From: Siphonodentalium dalli | Taxonomy: Eukaryota; Mollusca; Scaphopoda; Gadilida; Siphonodentaliidae | Length of the DNA: 64,000 bases | NCBI GenBank assembly: GCA_032622095.1 | Contig: CP136068.1 | Span: forward strand, 59,170,025-59,234,024 | Direction of reading: 5' to 3' | Part shown: piece by piece, positions 48,192-58,666 of the stretch | Layout: every line of letters begins with the position of its first letter | Numbering within the stretch: position 1 is the stretch's first letter | Made by a program: the position numbers and the translations under genes | The notes under the pieces: model-generated | What the model saw: the letters and a program-made list of their open reading frames with translations, nothing else | What the model was told of the DNA's origin: nothing | Database searches by the model: none

Positions 48192-48440
48192 CACATCTGG
48201 CTAAACTAAATCGATTTGTTATAAATACATGTTATTGCTGCAGTGAATTGATCTGGGGCGAAGTATCACGTCTCGTTGAAGAGGTCAGACTCAGAGCGCT
48301 GGATCAAACTCGACGCCTGTGGCCTGTGGCAGATCCAGCGATCTGACCTCTTCAACGAGAACGTGATACTTCGCCCCAGATCAATTCACTGCAGCAATAA
48401 CATGTATTTATAACAAATCGATTTAGTTTAGCCAGATGTG
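48192..48440. repeat. Near-perfect inverted repeat, ~110-bp arms, 26-nt loop
   Basis: Left arm 48192-48305 and right arm 48332-48440 are complementary. The outer 79 bp are perfect (starting CACATCTGGCTAAACTAAAT), then one extra base, then 20 more perfect pairs, a short mismatched patch, and a perfect GATCCAGCG/CGCTGGATC closing stem. No target duplication or coding potential is visible. TGTTATTGCTGCA occurs both just outside (48181) and inside the left arm. The 62-codon frame through it is incidental. Confidence 0.9.
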
Positions 48441-48723
48441 TAACTTGTGTTGTTCGCCCTGATCTGTTACTAGTGTTACACTGTGTTAGGTAGTTTTATA
48501 GACGAAGTTAGGATACTTATTTAACTTTCCCAATTGGCATTCACTCCTTGGCCTATAGAAAAATTCCCGATTACCTTCCATACGAAACTACATATATTTT
48601 CCTCGTTTTAGTGTATTTGACAGCTATTCTTTCTCTTATATAAGGAATGGCAACGATTATTTCACTCATCCTATTCCACTAATTTGCCTCGAATTGTAGT
48701 CACCGGAAGTTGTCCAGAAACAG

Positions 48724-48816
48724 CTGATAAGCACATGTTGAAACCACGTGTATTCTGATAAGCACCCTTTGAAACCACGTGTATTCTGATGAGCACATGT
48801 TTGAGACCACACCCCA
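48724..48816 (+). repeat. 31-bp tandem repeat, three units
   Basis: CTGATAAGCAC...GAAACCACGTGTATT repeats at 48724, 48755 and 48786; the third unit is diverged. Confidence 0.85.
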
Positions 48817-49016
48817 AATCTCCATATTTGGATGAAACCACGCCTATTTTTGGTTCCCATACCGTAGAAGCGGGGGCTGATTAAGACCTTTCCCTAATAA
48901 CACGCCTGCACTTCTGTAACAATTATAACAAGAAAACTAAGATGCATGCATCAGGTCGGCCGTGAACTATCTACCATAGAATTGTTGTAGCTATCGATTA
49001 TACATTTTTGAAACAC

Positions 49017-49642
49017 CTGTCTGTATGTATGTATGTATGTGTGTATGCGTGAATGCATGTGTGTATGTGTTATAGACTCTAACACTGCTCGAATTTGGTA
49101 TTTAACGTGTCAACTTGACCTCGCTCATAGGCATGTTTCTGGACCTTGACCGATCCGACTAAAAATTTGTGTGTAGGACTAATTCGATCCCGGGAGCAAT
49201 ATGGACGGGTCCAATTTCACGTGGGACCATGTTCTCGAACGTGCTGATATAGGCATGTTTCTGGACCAATTGAACAATAGTTTGGCCAGACGCTGTATAT
49301 ACTGGGTACTGTCCAGATGGAGGCGATCACAAAAAAAATCCCTAACTAGCCCGAACGAAGTCGAGTACATCAGCTAGTTTAATATATATTTTGGACATTT
49401 GTCTGTCTGTTTGTCTGTTAGCTATGGCCGGGAAAACTGCCGGACAGATTTGACGAAATTTGATACCTAGGGGAAATTATTTCCAGGGAGTATTTTGGAC
49501 GGGTCAAATCTTGATCCCGACCTGACTTTGACATTCAAAAAGATCAATTCAAGGTCAAATCTGGTAAAACGGAAGTATTTCAACGAAATTTGATACCTAC
49601 TGTTACTTTTGTCCCAGGAGTGTTTCGGGTGGGTCAAATCAT
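49017..49642 (+). mobile_element. Family F repeats, two tandem copies (second interrupted)
   Basis: A (TGTA)n/(TG)n tract (49019-49068) starts the first copy, which ends CCGAACGAAGTCGAGTACAT near 49350. A GTCTGTCTGTTTGTCTG tract starts the second, with core units sharing TTCAAGGTCAAATC, GACGAAATTTGATACCTA and TTTGGACGGGTCAAATC. A LINE interrupts it at 49642. The repeat resumes after the LINE and ends CCGGACGAAGTGGGGTCCAC. Confidence 0.6.
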
Positions 49643-51322
49643 TTAGAATACAAAATTACACAGTATGCAGACGACACGACTCTCATCTTGGACGGTAGTG
49701 ATGAAAGCCTTAGGGAAGTATATACTATTTTAAACTCATTTGCAGATTATTCAGGCCTGAAAATTAACAATAGCAAGTGTCAGGCGTCGTGGATTGGCTC
49801 TTATACGGACCGTACGGATATTATATGCCCAGATCTTGGACTAAAATTTGATAGTACTTTCAATCTCCTTGGAATACACATTGATACCAACCTTGACAAA
49901 ATGCATATTAATTATGATAAAAAACTTGCAGAAGTCAAACGTTTGATAGCAACATGGAAACACCGGTTACTTACACCCATTGGTCGAATAACGGTGATAA
50001 AATCGCTAATACTCCCAAAATTAACGCATCTGTTTGTAGCTCTACCAAATCCCAGTAATATTTTTATGAAAAATCTTGACACAGCGCTCTTTAATTTTCT
50101 CTGGAACTCTAAGCGTGATCGAGTTAAACGCAAAGTTATTTGTCAGGGTTATAAGAATGGCGGATTAAAAATGGTTGATGTAAACAAATTTATGCTATCC
50201 ATGAAAATAACTTGGGTGAGGCGCCTCGTAACTAAAAGTGCCAAATGGATCCCCTTAACAGATATACCTTTACGCAATGACCCTATGTTCCTTACTTATG
50301 ACTATTCTTACATAGAAAAACAGGCACAAAAATTAACCAATCCTTTTTGGCATGATGTCCTGATGGCATTCACAAAATTTCTAGAGAAAGATCGAAACAA
50401 TCGTAAAATATCAGCATGTACATTATGGAATAACCCAAACATAAAGCAATATGGAAAAGTAATAAATTTCACCTCCTGGCGGGAAAAAGGGATCATATTT
50501 TTAAATGATATGCTGGACAATAATGATCGCTTTCTTACACGAGACGATTTACTAAAGATTTATAACATACGAACAAACTTTATCACTCTTAATAACATTC
50601 AACATCAAATAAAATTACTTACAAAAAAACTTGACCAGCCTATAACTCGAATTTGCAGCCCCCTTTTACCAAATAATTTCATTAAACTGCTTAAAAACTG
50701 TCGAGGAGGACAGGACTTTTATAACATCTTAATGGATACTCCAACTTCTACAGTAGCGCACAGAAAATGGCAAGCGTTATATCCTGACAACACAATTCAA
50801 TGGTGTAAAGTAGATAAACTACCCTTTCTCACGACGCCTGACACAAAACTGCAATGGCTACAATTCCGAATAAACTCACGAATTTTATCAACTAACAAGT
50901 TTCTTAAAATGTCCAATTTACGACAAGATGATAAATGCGATAGATGTAAAAGCGAGACAGAAGACATCTCCCACATATTTTGGAACTGTGTTCACGTTCA
51001 GAAATTCATTAAGGAACTCAGCGATTGGGGTAAAATTAACAGCATTGATCTATGTCCCCAACAAATGACAATGATTCTCGGCTCATCACCAACGAATCCG
51101 AACTTTATAACGAACATGCTATGGCTTCTAATTAAACAATACATTTATAGGACCAAATTCAAGCCAACTAACTTATCGCTAAATGTTTTCCTCAAAGAAT
51201 TGAATTATAGATACCAATGTGAGAAGTATACCGCACGATGCCAATCGAAACAAGAAGAATTTTCGAAAAACTGGTTCCTTTTAGAAAAAGCTATACATAT
51301 ACGCACGAGTCAACACAAATAA
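49643..51322 (+). CDS. LINE ORF2 C-terminal part: end of reverse transcriptase and CCHC region
   Basis: The frame is open for about 559 codons from the insertion junction. The catalytic YADD of reverse transcriptase is at 49664-49675, followed by the FADYSGLKINNSKCQ and LGIHID segments. The thumb/connection region has LPKLTHLFVALPNPSNIFMK and FLWNSKRDRVKRKVICQGYK, typical of L1/Tx1-clade elements. Near the C-terminus is a CCHC motif, C-x2-C-x8-H-x4-C (50937-50990, ending HIFWNC). The protein ends at 51322. The endonuclease and most reverse-transcriptase motifs lie in the missing 5' part, so no active enzyme can be made. The lack of any stop or frameshift indicates a young insertion. Confidence 0.9.
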   Translation, partial: LEYKITQYADDTTLILDGSDESLREVYTILNSFADYSGLKINNSKCQASWIGSYTDRTDIICPDLGLKFDSTFNLLGIHIDTNLDKMHINYDKKLAEVKRLIATWKHRLLTPIGRITVIKSLILPKLTHLFVALPNPSNIFMKNLDTALFNFLWNSKRDRVKRKVICQGYKNGGLKMVDVNKFMLSMKITWVRRLVTKSAKWIPLTDIPLRNDPMFLTYDYSYIEKQAQKLTNPFWHDVLMAFTKFLEKDRNNRKISACTLWNNPNIKQYGKVINFTSWREKGIIFLNDMLDNNDRFLTRDDLLKIYNIRTNFITLNNIQHQIKLLTKKLDQPITRICSPLLPNNFIKLLKNCRGGQDFYNILMDTPTSTVAHRKWQALYPDNTIQWCKVDKLPFLTTPDTKLQWLQFRINSRILSTNKFLKMSNLRQDDKCDRCKSETEDISHIFWNCVHVQKFIKELSDWGKINSIDLCPQQMTMILGSSPTNPNFITNMLWLLIKQYIYRTKFKPTNLSLNVFLKELNYRYQCEKYTARCQSKQEEFSKNWFLLEKAIHIRTSQHK

Positions 51323-51698
51323 ACTTGAGTGTCCTGAAAATTATCTCTTCACCAGTTCAAAAACTCACTCAACTACTATACCCAAGAAATACTATTACCG
51401 CCCATGACCACAATGCCGTCTATAGTTAGATGTCGTACCGATGCGCCGTACACATGAACAAAGTTCGAAAGATTTAAAATCTATATAAAAATGAACACAT
51501 TATTCGATTGATACCTATTGACATGTAAGTCACTGGGAGTGCATATGATGTACGAAAGGCGTGTAAATGAAGTGAGCGAGATGTGAGAGAATTGGAAGAA
51601 TTTAACTTTATATATAATAACATGTACCCTTGTCTGTATTACATTCATTCATTGATGTCTGTTTATTCCAATAAAAAAAATCTAAAAAAAAAAAAAAA
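49643..51698 (+). mobile_element. 5'-truncated L1/Tx1-like LINE insertion
   Basis: The insertion joins family F sequence at AAATCAT (49636-49642) and ends in an A tract followed by AAATCAT (51696-51702), a 7-bp target duplication whose left edge is ambiguous with the poly(A). Family F sequence continues on both sides. The element keeps only the end of ORF2 and the 3' UTR. AATAAA lies just before the terminal A-rich tract (near 51670). Severe 5' truncation with a poly(A) tail is the usual outcome of target-primed reverse transcription. Confidence 0.88.
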
Positions 51699-51950
51699 TC
51701 ATGACCCTGACCTGATCTTGACATTCAAAATTGTCAATTCAAGGTCAAATCGGGTATAAAGCCGGGCGGATTTCGACGGGTACTTTTGTCGTGACTTTTG
51801 TCCTGGGAGTGTTTTGGACGGGTCAAATCGTGACCCCGACATGATCTTCACCTTTAAAATAGTCAATTCAAGGTTAAATCGCGCATTTCTCCGAAAATCA
51901 GAGGGGAACATCCCGGACGAAGTGGGGTCCACGAGCTACTATTATATATT
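51699..51950 (+). mobile_element. Family F repeat, continuation after LINE
   Basis: It resumes ATGACCCTGACCTGATCTTG and carries two more core units with GGTCAAATCG and GTGTTTTGGACGGGTCAAAT. It ends near ATTATATATTTC. Confidence 0.6.
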
Positions 51951-53373
51951 TCTAGATTTAGTTACAAACTAAATACCTGTATATTGTACAAAGAAATGTT
52001 TGACAAATATATCTGTATCAATATTACCATTCGGGTCATTAAAATAGATACGACGAAACAAATTTTGAAGGGTGCATGTATCAGGTAAATTTTTATATTT
52101 CAAATGATGACAGGAATGCAGAAAGTTGAAGTACCTACGTAATACTGGCTATCCGCATGAAGAGATATACATGTATATAAAAACCAGATGAGGGATATGT
52201 CTGTACAGTTGCTAAACAATTCAGTCATGCAAAAGAGGATCAAAGAGTAAGATACCAAATTGCTGCCTGTGGTAATGTTTTTTAACGAAATTCGGGAAAA
52301 TTAGATTACTCTCACCCTGGTTATCCAGAAGATAATTGTGGAATCTGATGACGATCGGACAAGGGTGTCGTCTGTAGGATCAACCAAATTATTTAGCCAT
52401 AAAAATAGTAAAATTGAAGATCACCGCTGGCAGTGATGTCTTCACAAGGACAGTTTGAGAACAAAATATGGCTCACATCTAGCGGTGACCCAAAATATCC
52501 ACATAAGAAAAAGTTCTCCAATAAAAGCTGGCTGCAGGGTGCGCCAATTGATTCAAATTCGAAATTTAGCAGGGTGTACTGCTTGTGGCCATGTTTCCCC
52601 CACAAATTTGATAGACTGATGGACAAAACCACTGAATCCGTTGAATCAATATACATGTATACATGGATTAATTTATATGCATTGTTATACACAGTACTGG
52701 TATATAAAGGTACTGAAAATAACTATATTACTAGTATACACAAAATAAACCATATATCATGGCTATGGGTTCTAATATCCGAACATGACAGCTGAGAACT
52801 TGGTGTGAATTAAAGAGTGGTGGTTTATCAAGCATATCTAACCCTCCACGTTAGCAACATGCCATTAAATGTCATAAGTATAATCTAGCTTGAGGACAGA
52901 AGTGATCCATAAAACCCCCCTTAATTCAACCAGATCATCGCGCGATGTATGATCGATCACATGATGATCTAGGGGGATTAGAATTGATGTATAAAAACAG
53001 CACTGCATGTAAATATAAAATAAAATAGTGCTACATCTTATTACCATATATAATCAGTGATTATACAGACAGTCTGATAAAATAAAGTTTCAGTGACACT
53101 CTATCCGAAGAGGGGAATAATTTCATCTGTTACAGTCAATGGAGCAATTATGAATCTGGAAAGGTGAAATTTCTAAGTAATACTAGATATCGACATGACG
53201 CGATAAAATATAACGTAAATGCAATATGGCCGCTGGCGACCATTTTTTCCTATGAAATTAAAAAAATATTTGATAGCTCTCATCTGATAGATCAATATCA
53301 AGATAAATATGAAGTTTGGTGATGATCGGATGAGTGAAGTGGACTGTTGTCTGTGCTAAACGGTTTAGTAATG
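51951..53373. other. Gene-free region
   Basis: Overlapping frames of 120 (+) and 99 (-) codons at 52393-52795 oppose each other and resemble nothing known. Words such as GATGATCGGAYRAG recur at 52345 and 53312, hinting at a diverged dispersed repeat. Confidence 0.4.
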
Positions 53374-53687
53374 CTTAAAAAGATTCTTACCTTAATATTT
53401 TTATGTTCACTTTATAAACTTCACTGAGTCATCTTTGTCATGTATTGAGTTTGATATCTTTTGTTAACAGTTTATAAATCATGTATGTCTCATGTTTGTT
53501 ATTTTAATTTATGTGTTTATTATCATTAAATAAAGTTGCATTCCTTAAAAAGATTCTTACCTCAATGTTTTTATGTTCACTTTATAAACTCCACTGAGTC
53601 ATCTTTGTCATGTATTGAATTTGATATCTTTTGTTAACAGTTTATAAATTATGTATGTCTCGTGTTCGTTATTATATTATATACACT
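53374..53687 (+). repeat. 170-bp tandem duplication
   Basis: CTTAAAAAGATTCTTACCT begins both units (53374 and 53544). They share nearly all of the next 140 bp. The first unit ends with ATTAAATAAAGTTGCATTCC, which includes AATAAA; the second loses similarity near 53680. Confidence 0.85.
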
Positions 53688-55081
53688 TTATAGTGTGTTT
53701 TCAGAACGAAAAAAAATTGAATAAAATCAACAAATTTGTAAATTTAAAAACAATTCAAACGTTGTTGTATTCCATGTCCCAGCCCGGACATATACACCAA
53801 ATTTCAATAATATTCATTGAGAAACAACGGACCAAACGCTATATAACACCCGTATACATCTTTTATTCCGAATCGGACTCGGGTACATGTTATAGTAGGT
53901 ACCGAATTGACACACGTCGACTGGGCGAGTTGGCCATGGGGCGATTAGGCCGATTCCGGCACATTCTATAATTTACCGTATGTATCCGTTTACGCGTAGT
54001 TTACTTTAGAAAGTTCCGCAATTAATACCGTAAATAGAGCGACCTTATTTGACAGAGAATGCCTCTGTTATTGATTATCAAGTTGCTGTACATTAAAAAC
54101 GACAAATTCACATGCTCGTTCAAGCGCAGTAGTCTATTTTCCCCATGTTAAAGGACATCCACAAATACTAAATAACGCTAACCTACTGCCGAATGTTTGA
54201 CACGACAACTGTTAACATATTTGGGCTGAATTCATCTGACGCGGTATTATTCCTCAAAATAAACAACAAAACCATCGTTACTTGGAAATGTAGTTTGGGC
54301 TAACATTTACATAAATCCTCCAGATCAATTATCCGACACACACGTCAGATGAAAAAGTCACATGAAGTAACCGGCCAAATTGGCCGAAACGAAAGGCGTC
54401 GCTGCAATCGAACGGCCGGACATGACAATCTGCGGGATGGGATGGAATATGGAATAGAATGACAATCTGCGGAACAGAATTTCAAATTGCGTGGAACGGC
54501 CGATATCTCGAGGAATACAGTACGCAGAGGACTACTTTTGGTGTCTAACGAAAGGCCCACATTCGCACTATCCACAAATATTAACCCCGCCACTCGATCG
54601 ACAACTGACCCAACATAAAATTGTCGAACTCAAGGCCGTAGAACAGCTGTAGAAATGTATTTTTACAGCCATAACACTATGCCCACAAGCAGACTTGGTA
54701 TTAATATGAAGTTTATCATCTATTGCACAGCAAGAGACAGATTAACCCACCCATGAGAAGGAGCCATGAAACACGAAAAACTGCGTTCGACGTCAATGTT
54801 TAGAATTTAGATTTCTCGATGAATACGCAAGCAAACAAGTTGAAACAACAAGTGTTAGGTACCAAATGACACAGTGGAATACTGCGCATTCGTTTTTAGT
54901 TACAATATGGCTGTTTTAGTACGAATAATGTAATGGCGAAATCGCAAACACGCGCCGATGAAAACAACTAAAAATAGACTCAATGCATGGTTACATTAAC
55001 AGGATCGATTTCAGCTGATATATTCCATATAATGCATATATGGCAAGAAACGTGAGCAAAAAGTTAAGGGGGTATGTTTTT
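53688..55081. other. Gene-free region
   Basis: There is a somewhat GC-richer patch at 54350-54600, where GACAATCTGCGG occurs twice (54423 and 54461). Open frames up to 106 codons are unlike known proteins. A host promoter or 5' UTR cannot be excluded. Confidence 0.4.
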
Positions 55082-55660
55082 GTCCCATGTAGAAAGCCTT
55101 GATACAGAGCGGGACAAGCGTTACAGAAGCTGACAAAATATGTTTTTATTTCTCATCGTTATCTGCGTCCCAGTAGTAACCCTTGATACAGAGCGATACA
55201 AGCGTTACAGCAGTTAAAAAATCGTTTTTATTTCTCGTCGTTATCTGCGTCCCAGTAGTAACCCTTGATACAGAGCGATACAAGCGTTACAGCAGTTAAA
55301 AAATCGTTTTTATTTCTAGTGATTATCTGCGTCCCAGTAGTAACCCTTGATACAGAGCGATACAACAGTTAAAAAATCGTTTTTATTTCTCGTCGTTATC
55401 TGCGTCCCAGTAGTAACCCTTGATACAGAGCGATACAAGCGTTACAGCAGTTAAAAAATCGTTTTTATTTCTCGTCGTTATCTGCGTCCCAGTAGTAACC
55501 CTTGATACAGAGCGATACAAGCGTTACAGCAGTTAAAAAATCGTTTTTATTTCTAGTGATTATCTGCGTTCCAGTAGTAACCCTTGATACAGAGCGATAC
55601 AAGCGTTACAACAGTTAAAAAATCGTTTTTATTGCTCGTCGTTATCTGCGTCCCAGGATT
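55082..55660 (+). promoter_or_regulatory. 82-bp tandem array upstream of LINE (possible 5' UTR monomers)
   Basis: TCTGCGTCCCAGTAGTAACC begins units at 55162, 55244, 55326, 55399, 55481, 55563 and (partly) 55645, giving spacings of 82, 82, 73, 82, 82 and 82. A diverged unit starts at about 55082. A variant unit with CTAGTGATT instead of CTCGTCGTT recurs at 55326 and 55563, so a 237-bp trimer has itself duplicated. The array stops 76 bp before the LINE start codon. Tandem 5' monomers act as promoters in some LINEs, such as mouse L1; that role is inferred here. Confidence 0.75.
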
Positions 55661-55720
55661 GTGACCCTAATAACCCTCCATAGATCTCAAGCTTCAAATG
55701 TCTACGGCGTTACCGAAAAG

Positions 55721-58590
55721 ATGAACATGAGAGTGATGACAGTAAATTGCAGAAGTGTAGTAAGTAACAAAGCAGAATTTGCCGCCGCCATAGAATACAC
55801 TAAGCCGGATATCATCTTGGGACAGAAATCGTGGCTGAGGGGAGTACAACCAGGAAAGCCAGATACAGGAGACATCATTAAAACATCTGAGGTTTTTCCA
55901 TCAAACTTCAATGTCTTCAGAAATGATAGGAGCTCGATAGGCGGTGGAGTGTTTGTGGCTGTACACCAGGACATCACAGCTATAGAACAACCTCAACTGG
56001 TGACAGGCTGCGAACTAGAATGGGTGAAGATTGAAACATCGGACAAAAAACCATTATATCTCGCATCATTCTACATGCCCGAAAGATCTCTAAATGACAT
56101 CAAAGAGCTTAAGAAGTCACTCAAACTACTAGAAGCGAAACGAAACAACAACTCGTTCATTGGAGGGGACTTCAACTGTCCAGACATAAACTGGGAGAGA
56201 AATACCATCAATATAGGGGCAAATGACAGGGAAGTTCAAGAAGCTTTGGTAGAACTCTGTGGAGAATTTGGCCTGTCACAACTACAAACCAAACCCACAA
56301 GAGGAAATAACATCCTAGACCTGATCCTCACAAACAACACATCACTCGTCAAAGCGACTGCAAATGCACCCGGCATCTCTGACCACGATATCCTGATCAC
56401 TGACTGCACAACCAAACCTTATAGACAAACTTCCACTCCGAAGAAAACATATGCATTCCATCGCTGTCGTAAATGGGATAAGATCGCCAATGATATTGAG
56501 ACAATAAGTAACACCATACAAAACTCGGCAGGCAGAAGAAATACCAGTAAATAAAATGTGGGAAGATCTGAAAAATGGTATAAAAGATAGTATTGATCGT
56601 CACGTCCCAACAGTACCCAGGAGGAAACAAAATCAGGCTCCATGGATGAATAAGAACATCAAAAAACTGCTACGGAAGAGGCTGAAATACTTCAGGAGAG
56701 CAAAAACATCGGGAAGTATAGAAGACTGGGACAAATACAAAAAACACCAGAAATTATGTAAGAAAGTGATCAAGAAAGCAGAGTGGGACCACCTTGGCAA
56801 GATAATGATTGACGGCATGACTAAAAAGAGCACCAAACCCTTCTGGGCCTATATGAAGAGGAAAAAACAATCAAGCTCTGGGATACCTCCGCTGAAGAAA
56901 AATGGGAAACTATTTAACGACAGTGCAGACAAGGCTCGCATCCTAAACGATCAGTTCAGATCCGTATTCACGAAGGATGAAAACACCAATACAAATCTCC
57001 CTCTGAGAACACCACCAGACGACATTGAAGAACTGAACATAAATGTAGATGGCGTAACGAAACTACTGAAGGACGTCAAGACTAACAAGGCGCCAGGACC
57101 TGATGGGATCCCAAATATCGTACTAAAGACCTGTGCGCATGCCATCTCCCCAGGACTGACTCACATCTACCAACGCTCTGTAAAAACAGGAGAGCTGCCA
57201 TCAGACTGGTTAAATGCAAATGTCGCGCCTGCCTATAAGAAGGGAGATATACACCTCGCCGAAAATTATCGACCCGTATCCCTGACATCCGTCTCCTGTA
57301 AGATCTTGGAGCACATCATTTGTCGACACCTACTAGACCACCTGGAGAAATATGAGATCCTTACAGAACTAAATCATGGATTCCTGCGTAACTCAACTAC
57401 TTACTACAACACACGACCTCTATAAATCTTTTGATGCCAAAATACAAACGGACTTAGTAATACTTGATTTCTCCAAAGCTTTTGATACTGTTCCACACAA
57501 AAAACTACTCTCCAAACTCACAAGCTATGGCATCACTGGCAGTATGCACACGTGGCTCACCAGCTTTCTCACACATCGCCAGATGAAAGTAGTAGTTGAG
57601 GGATCCTCATCAGAAGACGTTTCAGTAGACTCAGGCGTCCCACAAGGACCAGTACTTGGACCGCTTCTTTTTCTCTGCCATATCAACGACCTGCCCAACA
57701 GTGTCACCTCGCAAGTTCGTCTCTTCGCTGATGACTGCCTTCTCTACCGACCGATAAAATCATTTGCCGACCATATCACCCTACAATCTGACCTAAAAAC
57801 CCTGGAGAAATGGGCAACGACCTGGGGTATGCGATTCAACACAAAGAAGTGCTACGCCATGCAAATTAAATAAAAAAGCAGCTACATCTATACACTTGAC
57901 GACCAGATCCTTAAATCAGTTACAGAAAACCCCTACCTCGGTATCACAATCTCAAACGACCTGAAATGGACATCACACATAACAAGCATGGTCAAGAAAG
58001 CGAACAGTACACTGGGCTTCCTACGGCGATCCCTCAAAAGAGCACCGCAGAAAAGCAAGAAGATAGCATACGAGGCAATGGTGCGATCCAAACTGGATTA
58101 TGCAGCCGTCGTCTGGGACCCTTATGAAGAAAAAGACATCACCAAGATCGAGAAAGTACAACGACGAGCTGCAAGATTCATATCCGGCGACTATAGATCA
58201 AGAGAGATCGGCACAGTCACCAACATGTTAATAGACCTCGGCATGCAGCAGATGCAAGAAAGACGAAAGGACCAGCGGTTATACCAATTCCGTAAGATTG
58301 TTGAGGGGTCGGTCCCGGCTATGAAAACTCATGATTTCATAACACCAAAGAAAAAAATGGGTCGAAAAATAAAAGCACGGAAATTCGAGGGCTATTCTTC
58401 ACAAAACATAGTCTCTCAGAGAGAGTGTAACAACTCAAATCCGTTTGAACTGTTCGACCTCGGTTGTCCGGAATACAACAACTCATTCTTTCCGAGGACC
58501 GTCCGGGAGTGGAATGTGCTCGACCAGGACGACATCACAGCGCTAGACTCAACATCATCAGTCCTGCAGGCTCCAACACCTACAGCCTAA
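55721..58590 (+). pseudogene. CR1/Jockey-like LINE ORF2, broken
   Basis: ATG 55721 opens an APE-type endonuclease (MRVMTVNCRS near the start, IGGDFNCPDINWE, GISDHDIL). Position-wise the catalytic glutamate motif reads GQKSWL where the family has G-x-E-S/T-W-L. The frame shifts near 56540, continues with MWEDLKNGIKDSIDRH and KAPGPDGIPN, and shifts again near 57380, where codons between HGF and SCVTQLL are lost. Reverse transcriptase follows with LDFSKAFDTVPH, SGVPQGPVLGPLLF and FADD (57724-57735). A stop lies at 57871-57873. The last part, YLGITISNDLKWT to the end at 58590, is in the same frame. Two frameshifts, a stop and a lost catalytic residue mark it as dead. Confidence 0.9.
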
Positions 58591-58666
58591 CCTCCTCTAC
58601 CCGGCACTTATACGTCTGAAAGGATACTGTGCCGTACAAGATTCAGATTCAGATTCAGATTCAGTT
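58591..58666 (+). mobile_element. LINE 3' UTR and (GATTCA)n tail
   Basis: A short 3' UTR with CCCGGCACTTATACGTCTGA ends in four GATTCA units (58640-58663) instead of poly(A), as in many CR1-group elements. The tail joins the Mutator-like copy at GTTTCGAAATATA. Confidence 0.8.
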
